This document shows positions 1 to 10,387 of a stretch of DNA of 64,000 nucleotides, in pieces (positions within the stretch are counted from its first letter, which is position 1; the number at the start of each line of letters is the position of its first letter). Source of the DNA: Agrobacterium tumefaciens (GTDB lineage: Bacteria > Pseudomonadota > Alphaproteobacteria > Rhizobiales > Rhizobiaceae); the NCBI RefSeq assembly GCF_005221385.1, contig NZ_CP039904.1, forward strand, positions 558,001 through 622,000, in the 5' to 3' direction. The notes below the pieces were generated by a model, which saw only the letters and a program-made list of their open reading frames with translations, had not been told where the DNA came from and did not search any database. Position numbers and translations under genes: made by a program.

Positions 1-209
1 TGAAGCCCGCGAAGGACGGCAGGCTTTTGCGGAAAAGCGGCCTCCTGTATGGGCGGGCACATCCTGAACAGCAGCACGCTCACCGTAGTCGTCGTCTCCC
101 CGAGGCGTTAATCGATATAATGCCCGCAGCCGCGTTGACCCGGTTCAGCAAATCGCGTTCTATCCAGCACCTTTCGCCGGACGGTGATCGGGCAGCCGGA
201 GGAGACCCT

Positions 210-1088
210 ATGCGCCTTGTAAAAACCGTCGCCGAATTGCGGGATGCGATTTCCGCCTTTCGCCGCGAAGGCAAGACTGTCGGCTTTGTGCCGACCATGG
301 GTTTTCTCCATATCGGCCACCTCACACTCGTTGCCAAAGCCAAGGCAGAAAACGACGTGACGGTGGTTTCCATCTTCGTCAATCCGCTGCAATTCGGCGC
401 CAATGAGGATCTGGCGCGTTACCCGCGTGACCTCGCCCGCGATAGCGCGTTGCTGGAAGAGGCGGGCGTCGATATTCTGTTCGCGCCAGAGGTAACGGAG
501 ATGTATCCGCGTCCGATGTCGACCGTCGTGGATGTGCCGGAACTGGGCAGCCAGCTGGAAGGCGCGGTGCGGCCGGGGCATTTTGCCGGCGTCACCACCG
601 TCGTAACCAAGCTCTTTAACCTCGTCCAGCCGGATGCCGCCTATTTCGGCGAAAAGGACTATCAGCAGGTGACGCTGATCCGTCGCATGGTCGAAGACCT
701 TGCCCAGCCGGTGCGGGTCGTTCCCGTCGCCACGGTGCGTGAAGCGGATGGTCTCGCCTGCTCCTCGCGCAATGTCTATCTGACCCCCGAGCAACGTGCT
801 GCCGCGGTGATCGTGCCGCGCGCGCTTGAAGAAGCTAACCGGCTTTATGACCAAGGCCTTGATGATCCCGCCGCCCTGGAAGCGGCGATAGAAAAGTTCA
901 TCGCCGCTGAGCCATTGGCTTCGCCGGAGGTCGTTGCGGTGCGCGATCCCGATACGCTGGCGCCGGTTACCTCCGTGCAGGCAGGTCCCGTTCTGGTGGC
1001 GCTGTTCGTGCGCTTCGGCAGCACGCGCCTTCTCGACAACCGCGTCATCTGCCGCGACAAAACCAATCAACAGGAGGCCGCACGATGA
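210..1088 (+). CDS. panC: Pantoate--beta-alanine ligase (pantothenate synthetase)
   Basis: Cytoplasmic enzyme that joins pantoate and beta-alanine using ATP, the last step of pantothenate (coenzyme A precursor) synthesis. The protein is 292 residues, normal for PanC. Visible motifs are the nucleotidyl-transferase HIGH box in [11 protein letters not shown], the GEKDYQQ segment and the SSRNVYL loop near the C-terminal third. An open frame continues upstream to position 27, but ATG 210 is chosen because GGAGGA lies just before it and the family begins with [14 protein letters not shown] sequence here. Its TGA overlaps the panB start (ATGA), so the two are translationally coupled, as expected for the pathway. 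Family assignment is very secure. Confidence 0.97.
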   Translation: MRLVKTVAELRDAISAFRREGKTVGFVPTMGFLHIGHLTLVAKAKAENDVTVVSIFVNPLQFGANEDLARYPRDLARDSALLEEAGVDILFAPEVTEMYPRPMSTVVDVPELGSQLEGAVRPGHFAGVTTVVTKLFNLVQPDAAYFGEKDYQQVTLIRRMVEDLAQPVRVVPVATVREADGLACSSRNVYLTPEQRAAAVIVPRALEEANRLYDQGLDDPAALEAAIEKFIAAEPLASPEVVAVRDPDTLAPVTSVQAGPVLVALFVRFGSTRLLDNRVICRDKTNQQEAAR

Positions 1089-1924
1089 GCACCCATGGAA
1101 AACTGAAGCGGCTGACGACGGCCTCCATCCGGCAAATGAAAGGTGAGGCGCGCATCGTCTGCCTCACCGCCTATACGACGCCGATCGCCCGCCTGCTCGA
1201 TCCGCATTGCGACCTGCTGCTGGTGGGAGATTCCCTGGGCATGGTGCTTTACGGCATGGACACGACGGTTGGTGTCACACTGGACATGATGATCGCCCAC
1301 GGCCGCGCCGTCATGCGCGGCGTCAACCGAGCCTGCGTTATCGTCGACCTTCCCTTTGGCACCTATCAGGAATCCAAGGAACAGGCCTTCCGCAACGCTG
1401 TGCGGCTGATGCAGGACACCGGCTGCGACGGCGTGAAGCTGGAAGGCGGCGAGGAAATGGCGGAGACAATCGCCTTCCTCGTGGCCCGTGGCATTCCTGT
1501 CTTTGGCCATGTCGGGCTGATGCCGCAGCTTGTCCACACCGCCGGCGGCTTCCGCTCGCTCGGCCATTCGGAAGCGGAAACGCAGAAAATCTGGCGAGAT
1601 GCGATTGCTGTCGATCAGGCGGGCGCCTTCGCCATCGTCGTGGAAGGCACCGTCGAGCCGCTTGCCCGAGAGCTGACCGAGAAACTTTCCGTCCCCACCA
1701 TCGGCATCGGCGCATCGCCGGCCTGCGATGGGCAGGTGCTCGTTTCCGACGACATGCTCGGCCTCTTCACCGACTTCAAACCGAAATTCGTTAAACGTTT
1801 TGCCGATCTTGGTGCGGCGGTTTCGGATGCAGCCAGGGACTATGCCGATGAGGTGCGCTCCGGCGCGTTTCCGGGGCCTGAGCATACGTTTCAGGTTCGC
1901 AAGCCGTCGCGTTCGGGGGAGTGA
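1085..1924 (+). CDS. panB: 3-methyl-2-oxobutanoate hydroxymethyltransferase
   Basis: Transfers a hydroxymethyl group from methylenetetrahydrofolate to alpha-ketoisovalerate to give ketopantoate, the first committed step of pantothenate synthesis. The 279-residue length is slightly longer than the E. coli enzyme but usual for rhizobia. Visible family features are the metal-binding [10 protein letters not shown] segment, [13 protein letters not shown] and the catalytic-glutamate region [10 protein letters not shown]. The start codon overlaps the panC stop by four bases, so the pair is one operon. The panE-type reductase is not in the window. Confidence 0.97.
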   Translation: MSTHGKLKRLTTASIRQMKGEARIVCLTAYTTPIARLLDPHCDLLLVGDSLGMVLYGMDTTVGVTLDMMIAHGRAVMRGVNRACVIVDLPFGTYQESKEQAFRNAVRLMQDTGCDGVKLEGGEEMAETIAFLVARGIPVFGHVGLMPQLVHTAGGFRSLGHSEAETQKIWRDAIAVDQAGAFAIVVEGTVEPLARELTEKLSVPTIGIGASPACDGQVLVSDDMLGLFTDFKPKFVKRFADLGAAVSDAARDYADEVRSGAFPGPEHTFQVRKPSRSGE

Positions 1925-1975
1925 GGGAACCGGGCTGATGTGCTGGACAACGCCCTGACCAAAACTCGACGTCAT

Positions 1976-1994
1976 CCTCGGGTCGAGCCCGAGG
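1976..1994. repeat. Short palindrome of rhizobial repeat type / possible terminator
   Basis: CCTCGGG (1976-1982), a 5-base loop and CCCGAGG (1988-1994) form a perfect 7-bp stem between the convergent ends of panB and rhaI. The flanking GTCATCCTCGGG wording resembles a palindrome scattered between genes in Agrobacterium and Rhizobium chromosomes. There is no T-run, so termination is only possible, not shown. Confidence 0.45.
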
Positions 1995-2086
1995 GCGACG
2001 AAGGAGAAGTTGAGGCGCGACGCTGTCAGCTCTCAGCGGTGTACTCGGCCTGATCGCAGGCTTTTCACATCCAGCAAAGCGAACGA

Positions 2087-3379
2087 CTACACAATCCCAC
2101 CGCTGCCACCAACCGAGGCAGGTCGTTCCGCCGCCACCCGCTTGCGATAGCCGCTTGCCCTATAGGCCGCAATGGGGTCGATTGCGCCCCCAGCCAATTG
2201 CCGGGCCTGCGCGAGGATCGGCTCAACATCGGTGCGGTAAGCCCGTTTCAGCGTATCGGAAGCCAGCAGCGCATCATTTTCCTGCTGATAGCCATCCAAA
2301 GCCGCGCGATCGACCAGCAGCGCCTGCGCATAGGCGCGACGAATTTCATTGGCGCTGGAGATCAGGCTTTCAATCGGGTCCGTGACGTTATGCGACTGGT
2401 CGATCATATGAGCGGGATGGAAACCCTTCACGCCGCGATGTTCGGCATCGACAAGCTCGTTGAAAACAAGAAACAGGCGGTAGGGTTCGATTGAGCCTGC
2501 ATCCAGATCGTCATCGCCATATTTGCTGTCGTTGAAATGGAAACCGCCGAGCTTGCCGAACTGGATCAGCCGGGCGACGATCATTTCAATATTGGTGTTC
2601 GGCGCATGATGGCCGAGATCGACGAGGCAGAAGGCCTTTTCGCCGAGCGTATTGGCGATCAGGTAATTGGTGCCCCAGTCCTGCACGACGGTGGAATAGA
2701 AGGCCGGCTCATACATCTTGTGTTCGGAGAAAATGCGCCAGTCATCCGGCAACGCCTTGTAGATATCGGCCATGCCGGCGAGATAACGCTCGAAGCTTCT
2801 GGTGAAGTTGCTCTGACCGGGGAAGTTGGAGCCGTCACCCACCCACACCGTCAGCGCCTTGGAGCCGATGGCGTTGCCGATCTCGATACATTCGATGTTG
2901 TGCTCCACGGCCTGCCGGCGCGTGGCGGCATCGGTGTGGCTGAGCGAACCGTATTTGTAGGAATGGCTCTGGCCCGGCGCATCCGAAAACGTATTGGAAT
3001 TCATGGCGTCGAAGCCGAGACCCAGCGCATCGGCATGGGCTTTAAGCCGTTTCGGGTCTTCCTTATCCCATGGAATATGCAGGGAGACATTCGGCGTGGC
3101 GCGCGTCAGCTGGTTGATGACAGCGCAATCATCCAGCTTGTCGAAAATGCCGCGTGGCTCCCCCGTGCCCGGAAACCGTGCAAAGCGGGTGCCGCCGGTG
3201 CCGACGCCCCAGGAGGGCACGGCGACGAAAAACTCCGCCACCTTGGCCGTGACCGCATCGACATCGATATTTCGACGTGCAAGCTGATTGCCCAGCGCCT
3301 GATAATCATCCTTCAGCGCGGCGGCGCGTTTGTCGTTTTCTGCCGCGATCACATCGGCGGCGATTTTCGTCTCGGTCAT
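2087..3379 (-). CDS. rhaI: L-rhamnose isomerase (rhizobial/Pseudomonas type)
   Basis: Interconverts L-rhamnose and L-rhamnulose, the first catabolic step in the cytoplasm. The 430-residue protein resembles the Pseudomonas stutzeri/Rhizobium type of isomerase rather than E. coli RhaA. It has a TIM-barrel metal site suggested by FSEHKMYEP, CLVDLGHHAP and the GFHFNDSKYGDDD segment near residues 290-310. The frame is open 14 codons further upstream, but ATG 3379 has a perfect GGAGGA six bases ahead and is preferred. It lies 51 bp downstream of rhaD on the same strand, so both share a transcript that diverges from rhaR. Confidence 0.93.
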   Translation of the reverse strand: MTETKIAADVIAAENDKRAAALKDDYQALGNQLARRNIDVDAVTAKVAEFFVAVPSWGVGTGGTRFARFPGTGEPRGIFDKLDDCAVINQLTRATPNVSLHIPWDKEDPKRLKAHADALGLGFDAMNSNTFSDAPGQSHSYKYGSLSHTDAATRRQAVEHNIECIEIGNAIGSKALTVWVGDGSNFPGQSNFTRSFERYLAGMADIYKALPDDWRIFSEHKMYEPAFYSTVVQDWGTNYLIANTLGEKAFCLVDLGHHAPNTNIEMIVARLIQFGKLGGFHFNDSKYGDDDLDAGSIEPYRLFLVFNELVDAEHRGVKGFHPAHMIDQSHNVTDPIESLISSANEIRRAYAQALLVDRAALDGYQQENDALLASDTLKRAYRTDVEPILAQARQLAGGAIDPIAAYRASGYRKRVAAERPASVGGSGGIV

Positions 3380-3430
3380 GTCTTCCTCCCCGGTCATGGC
3401 GGCGCTGCCGCCGCCTGTCACCGTCCCATA

Positions 3431-5527
3431 TTATCGCGTGAAGCTCTGCGCGTTACCGGCATCGACATTGATGATGTTGCCGGTCGATTTGGCGGAAGCA
3501 TCTGACGCCAGGAAATAGATCGCCTCGGCGATATCTTCCGGGAACACATTGAGCTTCAGCATCGAGCGCTTGCGGTAATGTTCCTCCAGATCGGTCACCT
3601 CGATCTTGGACGAAGCCGCACGCTGCTCGCGCCACTCGCCGTTCCAGATTTTCGAACCACGCAACACGGCGTCGGGATTGACGGTGTTGACGCGAATGCC
3701 CGCCTCCGCGCCTTCGAGCGCAAGGCAACGGGCGAGATGGATTTCCGCAGCCTTCGCCGTGCAATAGGCCGACGCATTGGGCGAAGAGGCAAGGCCGTTT
3801 TTCGAGGCGACGAAGACGACGTTGCCGCCGAGATTTTGACGCCGCAGCAACCGGAACGCCTCCCGCGAGACGAGGAAATAACCCGTGGCGAGAATATCGA
3901 TATTCTTGTTCCACATGGCAAGCGTGGTGTCTTCAACCGGCGCAGAGGACGCGATACCGGCATTGGAGACGAGAATATCCACGCCGCCAAATTCCACGCT
4001 CGCTTCCGCGAAGGCGGAAATGACGGCGTCTTCCTGCGTCACGTCCAGCTTGACGCTACGCACCGCGTCAGCGCTGTAACGCTTGACGAAATCGCCCTTG
4101 GCAGCCTCCAGCGCCGCCTCGTCAATATCCGCCAGAACCACGCAGGCGCCCTCCCCCGCCAGCCGTTCCGCCGTTGCCCGGCCAATGCCGCCGGCACCGC
4201 CGGTGACGAAGGCCACGCGGCCGGCAAGGCTTTTCGGCTTCGGCATACGCTGCAACTTCGCTTCTTCCAGCAGCCAATATTCGATATCGAAGGCTTCCTG
4301 CTCCGGCAGGCCCTGATATTCGGAGACGGTGGAGGCGCCGCGCATGACGTTGATGGCGTTGACGTAAAACTCACCGGCTATGCGAGCGGTGGCCTTGTCC
4401 TTGGCGAAAGACAGCATGCCGACGCCGGGGATCAGGAAAATCACCGGGTTCGGATCGCGCATCTTGGGCGAATTATCGTGGCGGCACGCCTCGTAATAAC
4501 GGCTGTAGTCGGCGCGATAGGCGTCAAGCGCCTTGTCGAGACCGGCCATCAACGCATCCACATCGGGATTTGCCGTATCGAGATCAAGGATCAGCGGGCG
4601 GATTTTCGTGCGCAGGAAGTGGTCCGGGCAAGATGTACCGAGCGCACCGAGCGGCTTCAGATCTTTCGAATTGACGAATTCCAGAACCGCATCCTGATCA
4701 TCGAAATGACCAAGCTTGCGCTCTTCGCGGCCAATGCGGCCACGAATTTCCGGCATCAACCGGGCGGCAATCGCACGGCGTTCGGCAACCGGCAGGCTTT
4801 TCGCCACCGCGCCGCCGAAAATCGTCTTGCCTTCGGTCTCTGCCGCAAACCATTCGATCGCCTTGTTGATGATGGCGAGCGTCAGTTCGTAACACGCCTT
4901 GGCGTCATTATCCCAGGTGAACAGGCCGTGGCTTTCCAGCACCACGCCCTTGGCCTTGGGATTGGCCTTGACGAAAGCTTCGAGATCGAGACCGAGCTGG
5001 AAACCGGGGCGACGCCAGGGCAGCCAGCCGATGTCATCGCCAAAGATCTGCTGCGTCAGTTCCTTCGAATTCTTCGAGGCGGCAATCGCAATGATCGCAT
5101 CCGGATGCATGTGATCGACATGATCATAAGGCACGAAACCGTGCAGCGGCGTATCGATGGAGGCGGCGCGCGGGTTTAGGTTGAAGGTGCAATGCGGCAG
5201 GAAGCCGACCATGCGGTCTTCGTCTGCGACACCTTTATAAATGCCCTTCAGCGCTTCCAGCTTGTCGAGATAAAGCGTCGCAAAACCATCAAGCTTGATG
5301 GTGCCGACATCGCCGCCGGAGCCTTTCACCCACATGACGCGGACCTTCTCGCCTGTCAGCGGATCGGTCTCAAGCACCTTCGCGGATGTGTTTCCGCCGC
5401 CATAATTGGTGATGCGCTTGTCGGCACCCAAGAGATTGGAGCGATAAAGCAGCTTGCCGGGCTCATCGAGCGTCTTGGCGTAAGCGTCGTCCCAACGGCT
5501 TTCGAGAAGGCGGGATGTTCCCGTCAT
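3431..5527 (-). CDS. rhaD: Bifunctional rhamnulose-1-phosphate aldolase / lactaldehyde dehydrogenase
   Basis: Fusion enzyme of 698 residues. The N-terminal half is a class II (zinc) aldolase that splits rhamnulose-1-phosphate into dihydroxyacetone phosphate and lactaldehyde; histidines near residues 136-141 and 200 (ESHGLFTW) fit the metal site. The C-terminal part, from about residue 436, is a short-chain dehydrogenase with the cofactor motif TGGAGGIG at 442-449, a serine segment (FVASKNG) and the YCTAK catalytic pair; it probably oxidises lactaldehyde. ATG 5527 is chosen over an upstream extension because GGAGGA precedes it. First gene of the rhaD-rhaI transcript, facing the RhaR operator region. 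Confidence 0.95.
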   Translation of the reverse strand: MTGTSRLLESRWDDAYAKTLDEPGKLLYRSNLLGADKRITNYGGGNTSAKVLETDPLTGEKVRVMWVKGSGGDVGTIKLDGFATLYLDKLEALKGIYKGVADEDRMVGFLPHCTFNLNPRAASIDTPLHGFVPYDHVDHMHPDAIIAIAASKNSKELTQQIFGDDIGWLPWRRPGFQLGLDLEAFVKANPKAKGVVLESHGLFTWDNDAKACYELTLAIINKAIEWFAAETEGKTIFGGAVAKSLPVAERRAIAARLMPEIRGRIGREERKLGHFDDQDAVLEFVNSKDLKPLGALGTSCPDHFLRTKIRPLILDLDTANPDVDALMAGLDKALDAYRADYSRYYEACRHDNSPKMRDPNPVIFLIPGVGMLSFAKDKATARIAGEFYVNAINVMRGASTVSEYQGLPEQEAFDIEYWLLEEAKLQRMPKPKSLAGRVAFVTGGAGGIGRATAERLAGEGACVVLADIDEAALEAAKGDFVKRYSADAVRSVKLDVTQEDAVISAFAEASVEFGGVDILVSNAGIASSAPVEDTTLAMWNKNIDILATGYFLVSREAFRLLRRQNLGGNVVFVASKNGLASSPNASAYCTAKAAEIHLARCLALEGAEAGIRVNTVNPDAVLRGSKIWNGEWREQRAASSKIEVTDLEEHYRKRSMLKLNVFPEDIAEAIYFLASDASAKSTGNIINVDAGNAQSFTR

Positions 5528-5614
5528 GTCTTCCTCCCAATATCTGTCTGCATTCGCGGAGCCGATATCGGCCCGCCTCCTTTGATGGCAGGTATCGCGC
5601 ATCCAAAAGCACAA

Positions 5615-5687
5615 TGTCAATCAAAAACGATCATAAATTTTCATGTTGCAGCGCGATATTGATTAATTTGATCGTTCTTGATTGACA
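5615..5687. promoter_or_regulatory. Paired inverted-repeat operator between rhaD and rhaR
   Basis: TGTCAATCAAAAACGATCA (5615-5633) and TGATCGTTCTTGATTGACA (5669-5687) are inverted copies matching at 18 of 19 positions, 35 bp apart. Each outer end carries a TTGACA hexamer reading outward: 5620-5615 on the minus strand toward rhaD, and 5682-5687 on the plus strand toward rhaR. The arms therefore overlap the likely -35 boxes of both divergent promoters, as expected for a repressor operator. RhaR, a DeoR-family regulator encoded next door, is the obvious ligand; that link is inference. Confidence 0.75.
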
Positions 5688-5709
5688 ACGTAAAGAGATT
5701 GCGAATAAT
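5682..5709 (+). promoter_or_regulatory. Candidate sigma-70-type promoter of rhaR
   Basis: TTGACA at 5682-5687 is followed after 16 bp by AATAAT at 5704-5709. The -35 box lies inside the right arm of the inverted repeat. The predicted start of transcription falls next to the AGGAGG ribosome site (5717-5722) of rhaR, so the leader would be very short; that is a weak point of the call. Confidence 0.4.
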
Positions 5710-5727
5710 CACAATCAGGAGGACCCC

Positions 5728-6558
5728 ATGCACGAACGCGAACGCCATCGCATCATCTTGAGCGCCACACAGGAAAAAGCTGTCGTGACGGTGCAGGATA
5801 TTGCTGAACTCACGGATGCGTCGGAAGCGACGATCCGCCGGGATATCGCGTCTTTGCATGTTCAGGGCAAGTTGCGGCGTGTGCGTGGCGGGGCGGAAGC
5901 GGTGCATCCGCCGCAGCTCGGAAATCTGGCCGCACGGCCATTCCGCGTGTCCGAATCGGTCAATATCGACAAGAAACGCGCAATTGCGCGCAAGGCGGTC
6001 GATCTCTGCAATGATGGCGATGCCATTATCCTGAATGGCGGCACGACGACATTCCAGATGGTGCATTACATGGCGGCGCGCCGCCTGCAGGTTATGACCA
6101 ATTCCTTCGCGATTGCCGAGCATTTGGTCAAACATTCCAAATGCAATGTCAGCGTGCCTGGCGGCGCGATCTATCGCGACCAGAGCCTTATCCTGTCGCC
6201 CTTCGAGAATGATGCGATCCGCAATTTTTATGCGCGGCGGATTTTTCTCGGCGCGCAGGGCGTGGGCGCGCTTGGCATCATGGAATCCGACGCGCTGGTC
6301 ATCCAGAGCGAACAGAAGCTGATGCGGCAGGCGGAAGAACTGATCGTGATGGTCGATTCCTCGAAATTCAGAAAACGGTCCAGCCTGATTTTATGCCCGC
6401 TCGAAAACGTCTCGACCATCATCACCGATGACGGGATTTCGGACGAGGCGGCAAGGATGGTGGAAGATGCCGGCGTCGAATTGCTGATTGCCGGCGCGGT
6501 GGCGGCGGGAAAAACCGCCGGTCCGCCGGATGAGGAGAATTCTTCTTCAGTCGCTTGA
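5728..6558 (+). CDS. rhaR: DeoR-family transcriptional regulator of rhamnose genes
   Basis: 276-residue regulator with an N-terminal DeoR winged helix (residues about 5-58, containing VTVQDIAELTDASEATIRRD and the LRRVRGGA turn) and a C-terminal sugar-phosphate-binding DeoRC domain that includes NGGTTTFQM and FLGAQGV. In Rhizobium leguminosarum the DeoR-type RhaR represses the rhamnose operons; here it sits at the head of the transport operon and opposite rhaD, so auto-regulation plus control of rhaDI is likely. This differs from E. coli, where rhamnose genes use AraC-type activators. ATG 5728 has AGGAGG five bases upstream. The rhamnose phosphorylation product is a plausible inducer (inference). 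Confidence 0.92.
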   Translation: MHERERHRIILSATQEKAVVTVQDIAELTDASEATIRRDIASLHVQGKLRRVRGGAEAVHPPQLGNLAARPFRVSESVNIDKKRAIARKAVDLCNDGDAIILNGGTTTFQMVHYMAARRLQVMTNSFAIAEHLVKHSKCNVSVPGGAIYRDQSLILSPFENDAIRNFYARRIFLGAQGVGALGIMESDALVIQSEQKLMRQAEELIVMVDSSKFRKRSSLILCPLENVSTIITDDGISDEAARMVEDAGVELLIAGAVAAGKTAGPPDEENSSSVA

Positions 6559-6605
6559 GGAGCGCTGGAGGGAAAAGCAAGGTTCAAAATGGGAGGAAAA
6601 GGGAC

Positions 6606-7616
6606 ATGAAACTTACACGCAGAACATTGACCAGCGTTTTGGCACTCAGCGCGGCGCTCTCCGTCGCGGGGCTTGGCAGCGTTGCTGAGGCAGCAGACGT
6701 CAAGATCGCACTGGTGGTCAAGTCACTCGGCAACGGCTTTTTCGAAGCCGCCAACAAGGGTGCGCAAGAGGCCGCAAAGGATCTCGGCGGCGTCGAGATC
6801 ATCTACACCGGCCCGACCAGCACCACGGCGGAAGGCCAGATCGAAGTCATCAATTCGCTGATCGCGCAGGGTGTCGACGCCATCGCAATCTCCGCCAACG
6901 ACCCCGACGCGGTTGTTCCGGCACTGAAAAAGGCGGCGCAGCGCGGCATCAAGGTCATTTCCTGGGATTCCGGCGTCGCGCCTGAAGGCCGCATTCTCCA
7001 GCTCAACCCTTCGTCCAACGCGCTGATCGGCAAGATGTGCCTGCAGCTCGCCGCATCGCATCTGGAAGGCGGCAAGGGTGACTTCGCCATTCTTTCGGCC
7101 ACCACCACCTCCACGAACCAGAATATCTGGATCGACGAGATGAAGAAGCAACTGAAGGACTTCCCCGGCCTCAACCTCGTCACGACAGTTTACGGTGACG
7201 ACCTTGCCGACAAGAGCTATCGCGAAGCACAGGGCCTGCTCACTTCACAGCCGAATGTGAAGGTCATCGTCGCGCCGACGACGGTTGGCGTTCTCGCTGC
7301 TTCGCAGGCCGTAAAGGATGCCGGCAAGATCGGTCAAGTCTTCGTGACCGGCCTTGGCCTGCCGTCGGAAATGGCCGGCGCCATCAAGTCCGGCGCCACC
7401 AAGGAATTCGCCATCTGGAACCCGATCGACCTCGGTTACTCCGCCACCCAGATCGCCTACCGCCTTGTGAAGGGTGAAGCCGACGGCAAGCCGGGCTCGG
7501 AAATCGAAGCCGGCCGCATGGGCAAGATCAAGGTCGGTGAAAACAGCGAAGCGGCCATGGCCGATCCGTTCGTTTATGACGCGAAGAATATTGATCAGTT
7601 CTCGAAGATTTTCTGA
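6606..7616 (+). CDS. rhaS: Rhamnose ABC importer, periplasmic binding protein
   Basis: 336-residue periplasmic sugar-binding protein of the ribose/galactose type (Peripla_BP_4). The N-terminus is a signal peptide: a basic MKLTRRT start, a hydrophobic core and a likely cut after AEA near residue 29. The body carries VKSLGNGFFEA near the start of the mature protein and the SANDPDAVVPAL segment typical of this fold. ATG 6606 is preferred over an upstream in-frame extension because GGGAGG lies 9 bases ahead and the signal peptide starts there. It follows rhaR by 47 bp and is separated from rhaT by a strong palindromic repeat. Confidence 0.94.
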   Translation: MKLTRRTLTSVLALSAALSVAGLGSVAEAADVKIALVVKSLGNGFFEAANKGAQEAAKDLGGVEIIYTGPTSTTAEGQIEVINSLIAQGVDAIAISANDPDAVVPALKKAAQRGIKVISWDSGVAPEGRILQLNPSSNALIGKMCLQLAASHLEGGKGDFAILSATTTSTNQNIWIDEMKKQLKDFPGLNLVTTVYGDDLADKSYREAQGLLTSQPNVKVIVAPTTVGVLAASQAVKDAGKIGQVFVTGLGLPSEMAGAIKSGATKEFAIWNPIDLGYSATQIAYRLVKGEADGKPGSEIEAGRMGKIKVGENSEAAMADPFVYDAKNIDQFSKIF

Positions 7617-7646
7617 TCTGAGCAATATCCGGCGGTGCGGAGGCTA

Positions 7647-7796
7647 CCCCCTCTGCCCTGCCGGGCATCTCCCCCTCAAGGGGGGAGATCAGCTGGACGA
7701 TAACGCTCGCTCACTCTCAACTTTAGTGATGGCCTCAACGGTGCCGCATATCGATCTCCCCCCTTGAGGGGGAGATGCCCGGCAGGGCAGAGGGGG
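7647..7796. repeat. Long perfect inverted repeat (rhizobial palindromic element) between rhaS and rhaT
   Basis: The 44-base arm at 7647-7690 is repeated without mismatch in inverted orientation at 7753-7796, around a 62-bp centre. Each arm also folds on itself through CCCCCTCAAGGGGG. The wording (GGCAGGGCAGAGGGGG) is typical of mosaic palindromes found between genes in Rhizobium and Agrobacterium. It fills most of the 220-bp rhaS-rhaT gap. In RNA it would make a very stable hairpin inside the operon, which could protect the rhaS message or reduce read-through into rhaT. Confidence 0.9.
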
Positions 7797-7836
7797 GTGC
7801 CCCTCGTCGCTTCAATCAAACTGACCGGTAAGACGG

Positions 7837-9372
<1,536 letters not shown>

Positions 9373-9385
9373 GAGGGGCAAAACC

Positions 9386-10387
9386 ATGCAACGTTTCCTC
9401 AAAAATCGCGAATGGCTGCTGGCAGGCATCATCATCATCATGATCGCCGGTTTTGCGCTGCGCGCCCCCGGTTTCAGCCGACCGGCCAATCTGGTTAACA
9501 TCTTCAACGATACCTCGATCCTCATCATTCTGGCGCTTGGCCAGATGGCGGTCATTCTCACCAAATCCATCGATCTTTCGGTTGCCGCCAATCTCGCCTT
9601 CACCGGCATGGCGGTGGCGATGACCAATGCCGCATTTCCTGGCATTCCGCTGCCGCTTCTGATCGTCATGGCGGTCGGCATCGGTGCGTTTCTCGGCTCG
9701 CTTAACGGCGTACTGGTGTGGTGGCTCGGCATTCCGCCCATCGTCGTCACGCTCGGCACACTCACCATCTATCGCGGCATGGCCTTCGTGCTCTCGGGCG
9801 GCGGGTGGGTGAATGCGCACCAGCTTTCGCCCACTTTCCTCAATGTCCCACGCACCGTGGTGCTCGGCATGCCGGTTCTTTCATGGGTGGCGATCCTCAT
9901 CATCGCCGGTGCCTGGCTGGTGCTCAGCCGCACCTCCTTCGGTCGCTCGGCCTATGCGTCAGGCGGCAATCCCGGTGCTGCCGTCTATGCGGGCATCGAC
10001 GTCGGCCGAACGCGCTTCTTCGCGTTCGTACTCTCGGGGGCGCTTGCCGGGCTCGCCAGCTATCTCTGGGTCTCGCGTTATGCCGTTGCCTATGTAGATA
10101 TCGCCGCCGGTTTCGAACTGGATAGCGTGGCGGCCAATGTGATCGGCGGCATCTCGATTGCCGGCGGCATCGGCTCGGTGGCGGGGGCGGTGCTCGGCGC
10201 GCTGTTTCTCGGCGTCATCAAGAACGCCCTGCCCGTCATCGGCATCTCACCCTTCGCGCAGATGGCGATATCAGGCGTGGTGGTCGTGCTTGCCGTCGTT
10301 TTCAACGCCCGCGCCGAAGCTCGAAAAGGCCGCATCATCCTGCGTGACCGGGCGGCAGCCGATCAGGCCAAGGAGGCCGCAGCATGA
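9386..10387 (+). CDS. rhaP: Rhamnose ABC importer, permease
   Basis: 333-residue inner-membrane permease of the BPD_transp_2 (RbsC-like) family with about nine hydrophobic helices. The GQMAVILTKSIDLSV segment near residue 52 and the GGISIAGGIGSVAGAVLGAL stretch late in the protein are typical family regions. ATG 9386 is preferred to an upstream in-frame extension that would overlap rhaT, because GAGAGGGGC precedes it. The stop overlaps the rhaQ start (ATGA). It forms a heterodimer channel with RhaQ by analogy with related importers. Confidence 0.93.
   Translation: MQRFLKNREWLLAGIIIIMIAGFALRAPGFSRPANLVNIFNDTSILIILALGQMAVILTKSIDLSVAANLAFTGMAVAMTNAAFPGIPLPLLIVMAVGIGAFLGSLNGVLVWWLGIPPIVVTLGTLTIYRGMAFVLSGGGWVNAHQLSPTFLNVPRTVVLGMPVLSWVAILIIAGAWLVLSRTSFGRSAYASGGNPGAAVYAGIDVGRTRFFAFVLSGALAGLASYLWVSRYAVAYVDIAAGFELDSVAANVIGGISIAGGIGSVAGAVLGALFLGVIKNALPVIGISPFAQMAISGVVVVLAVVFNARAEARKGRIILRDRAAADQAKEAAA

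Noticed and set aside
27..209. N-terminal extension of panC by 61 codons
   Set aside because: Ribosome site and family start both point to ATG 210; the extension has no family counterpart. I see nothing else supportable in 1-209.
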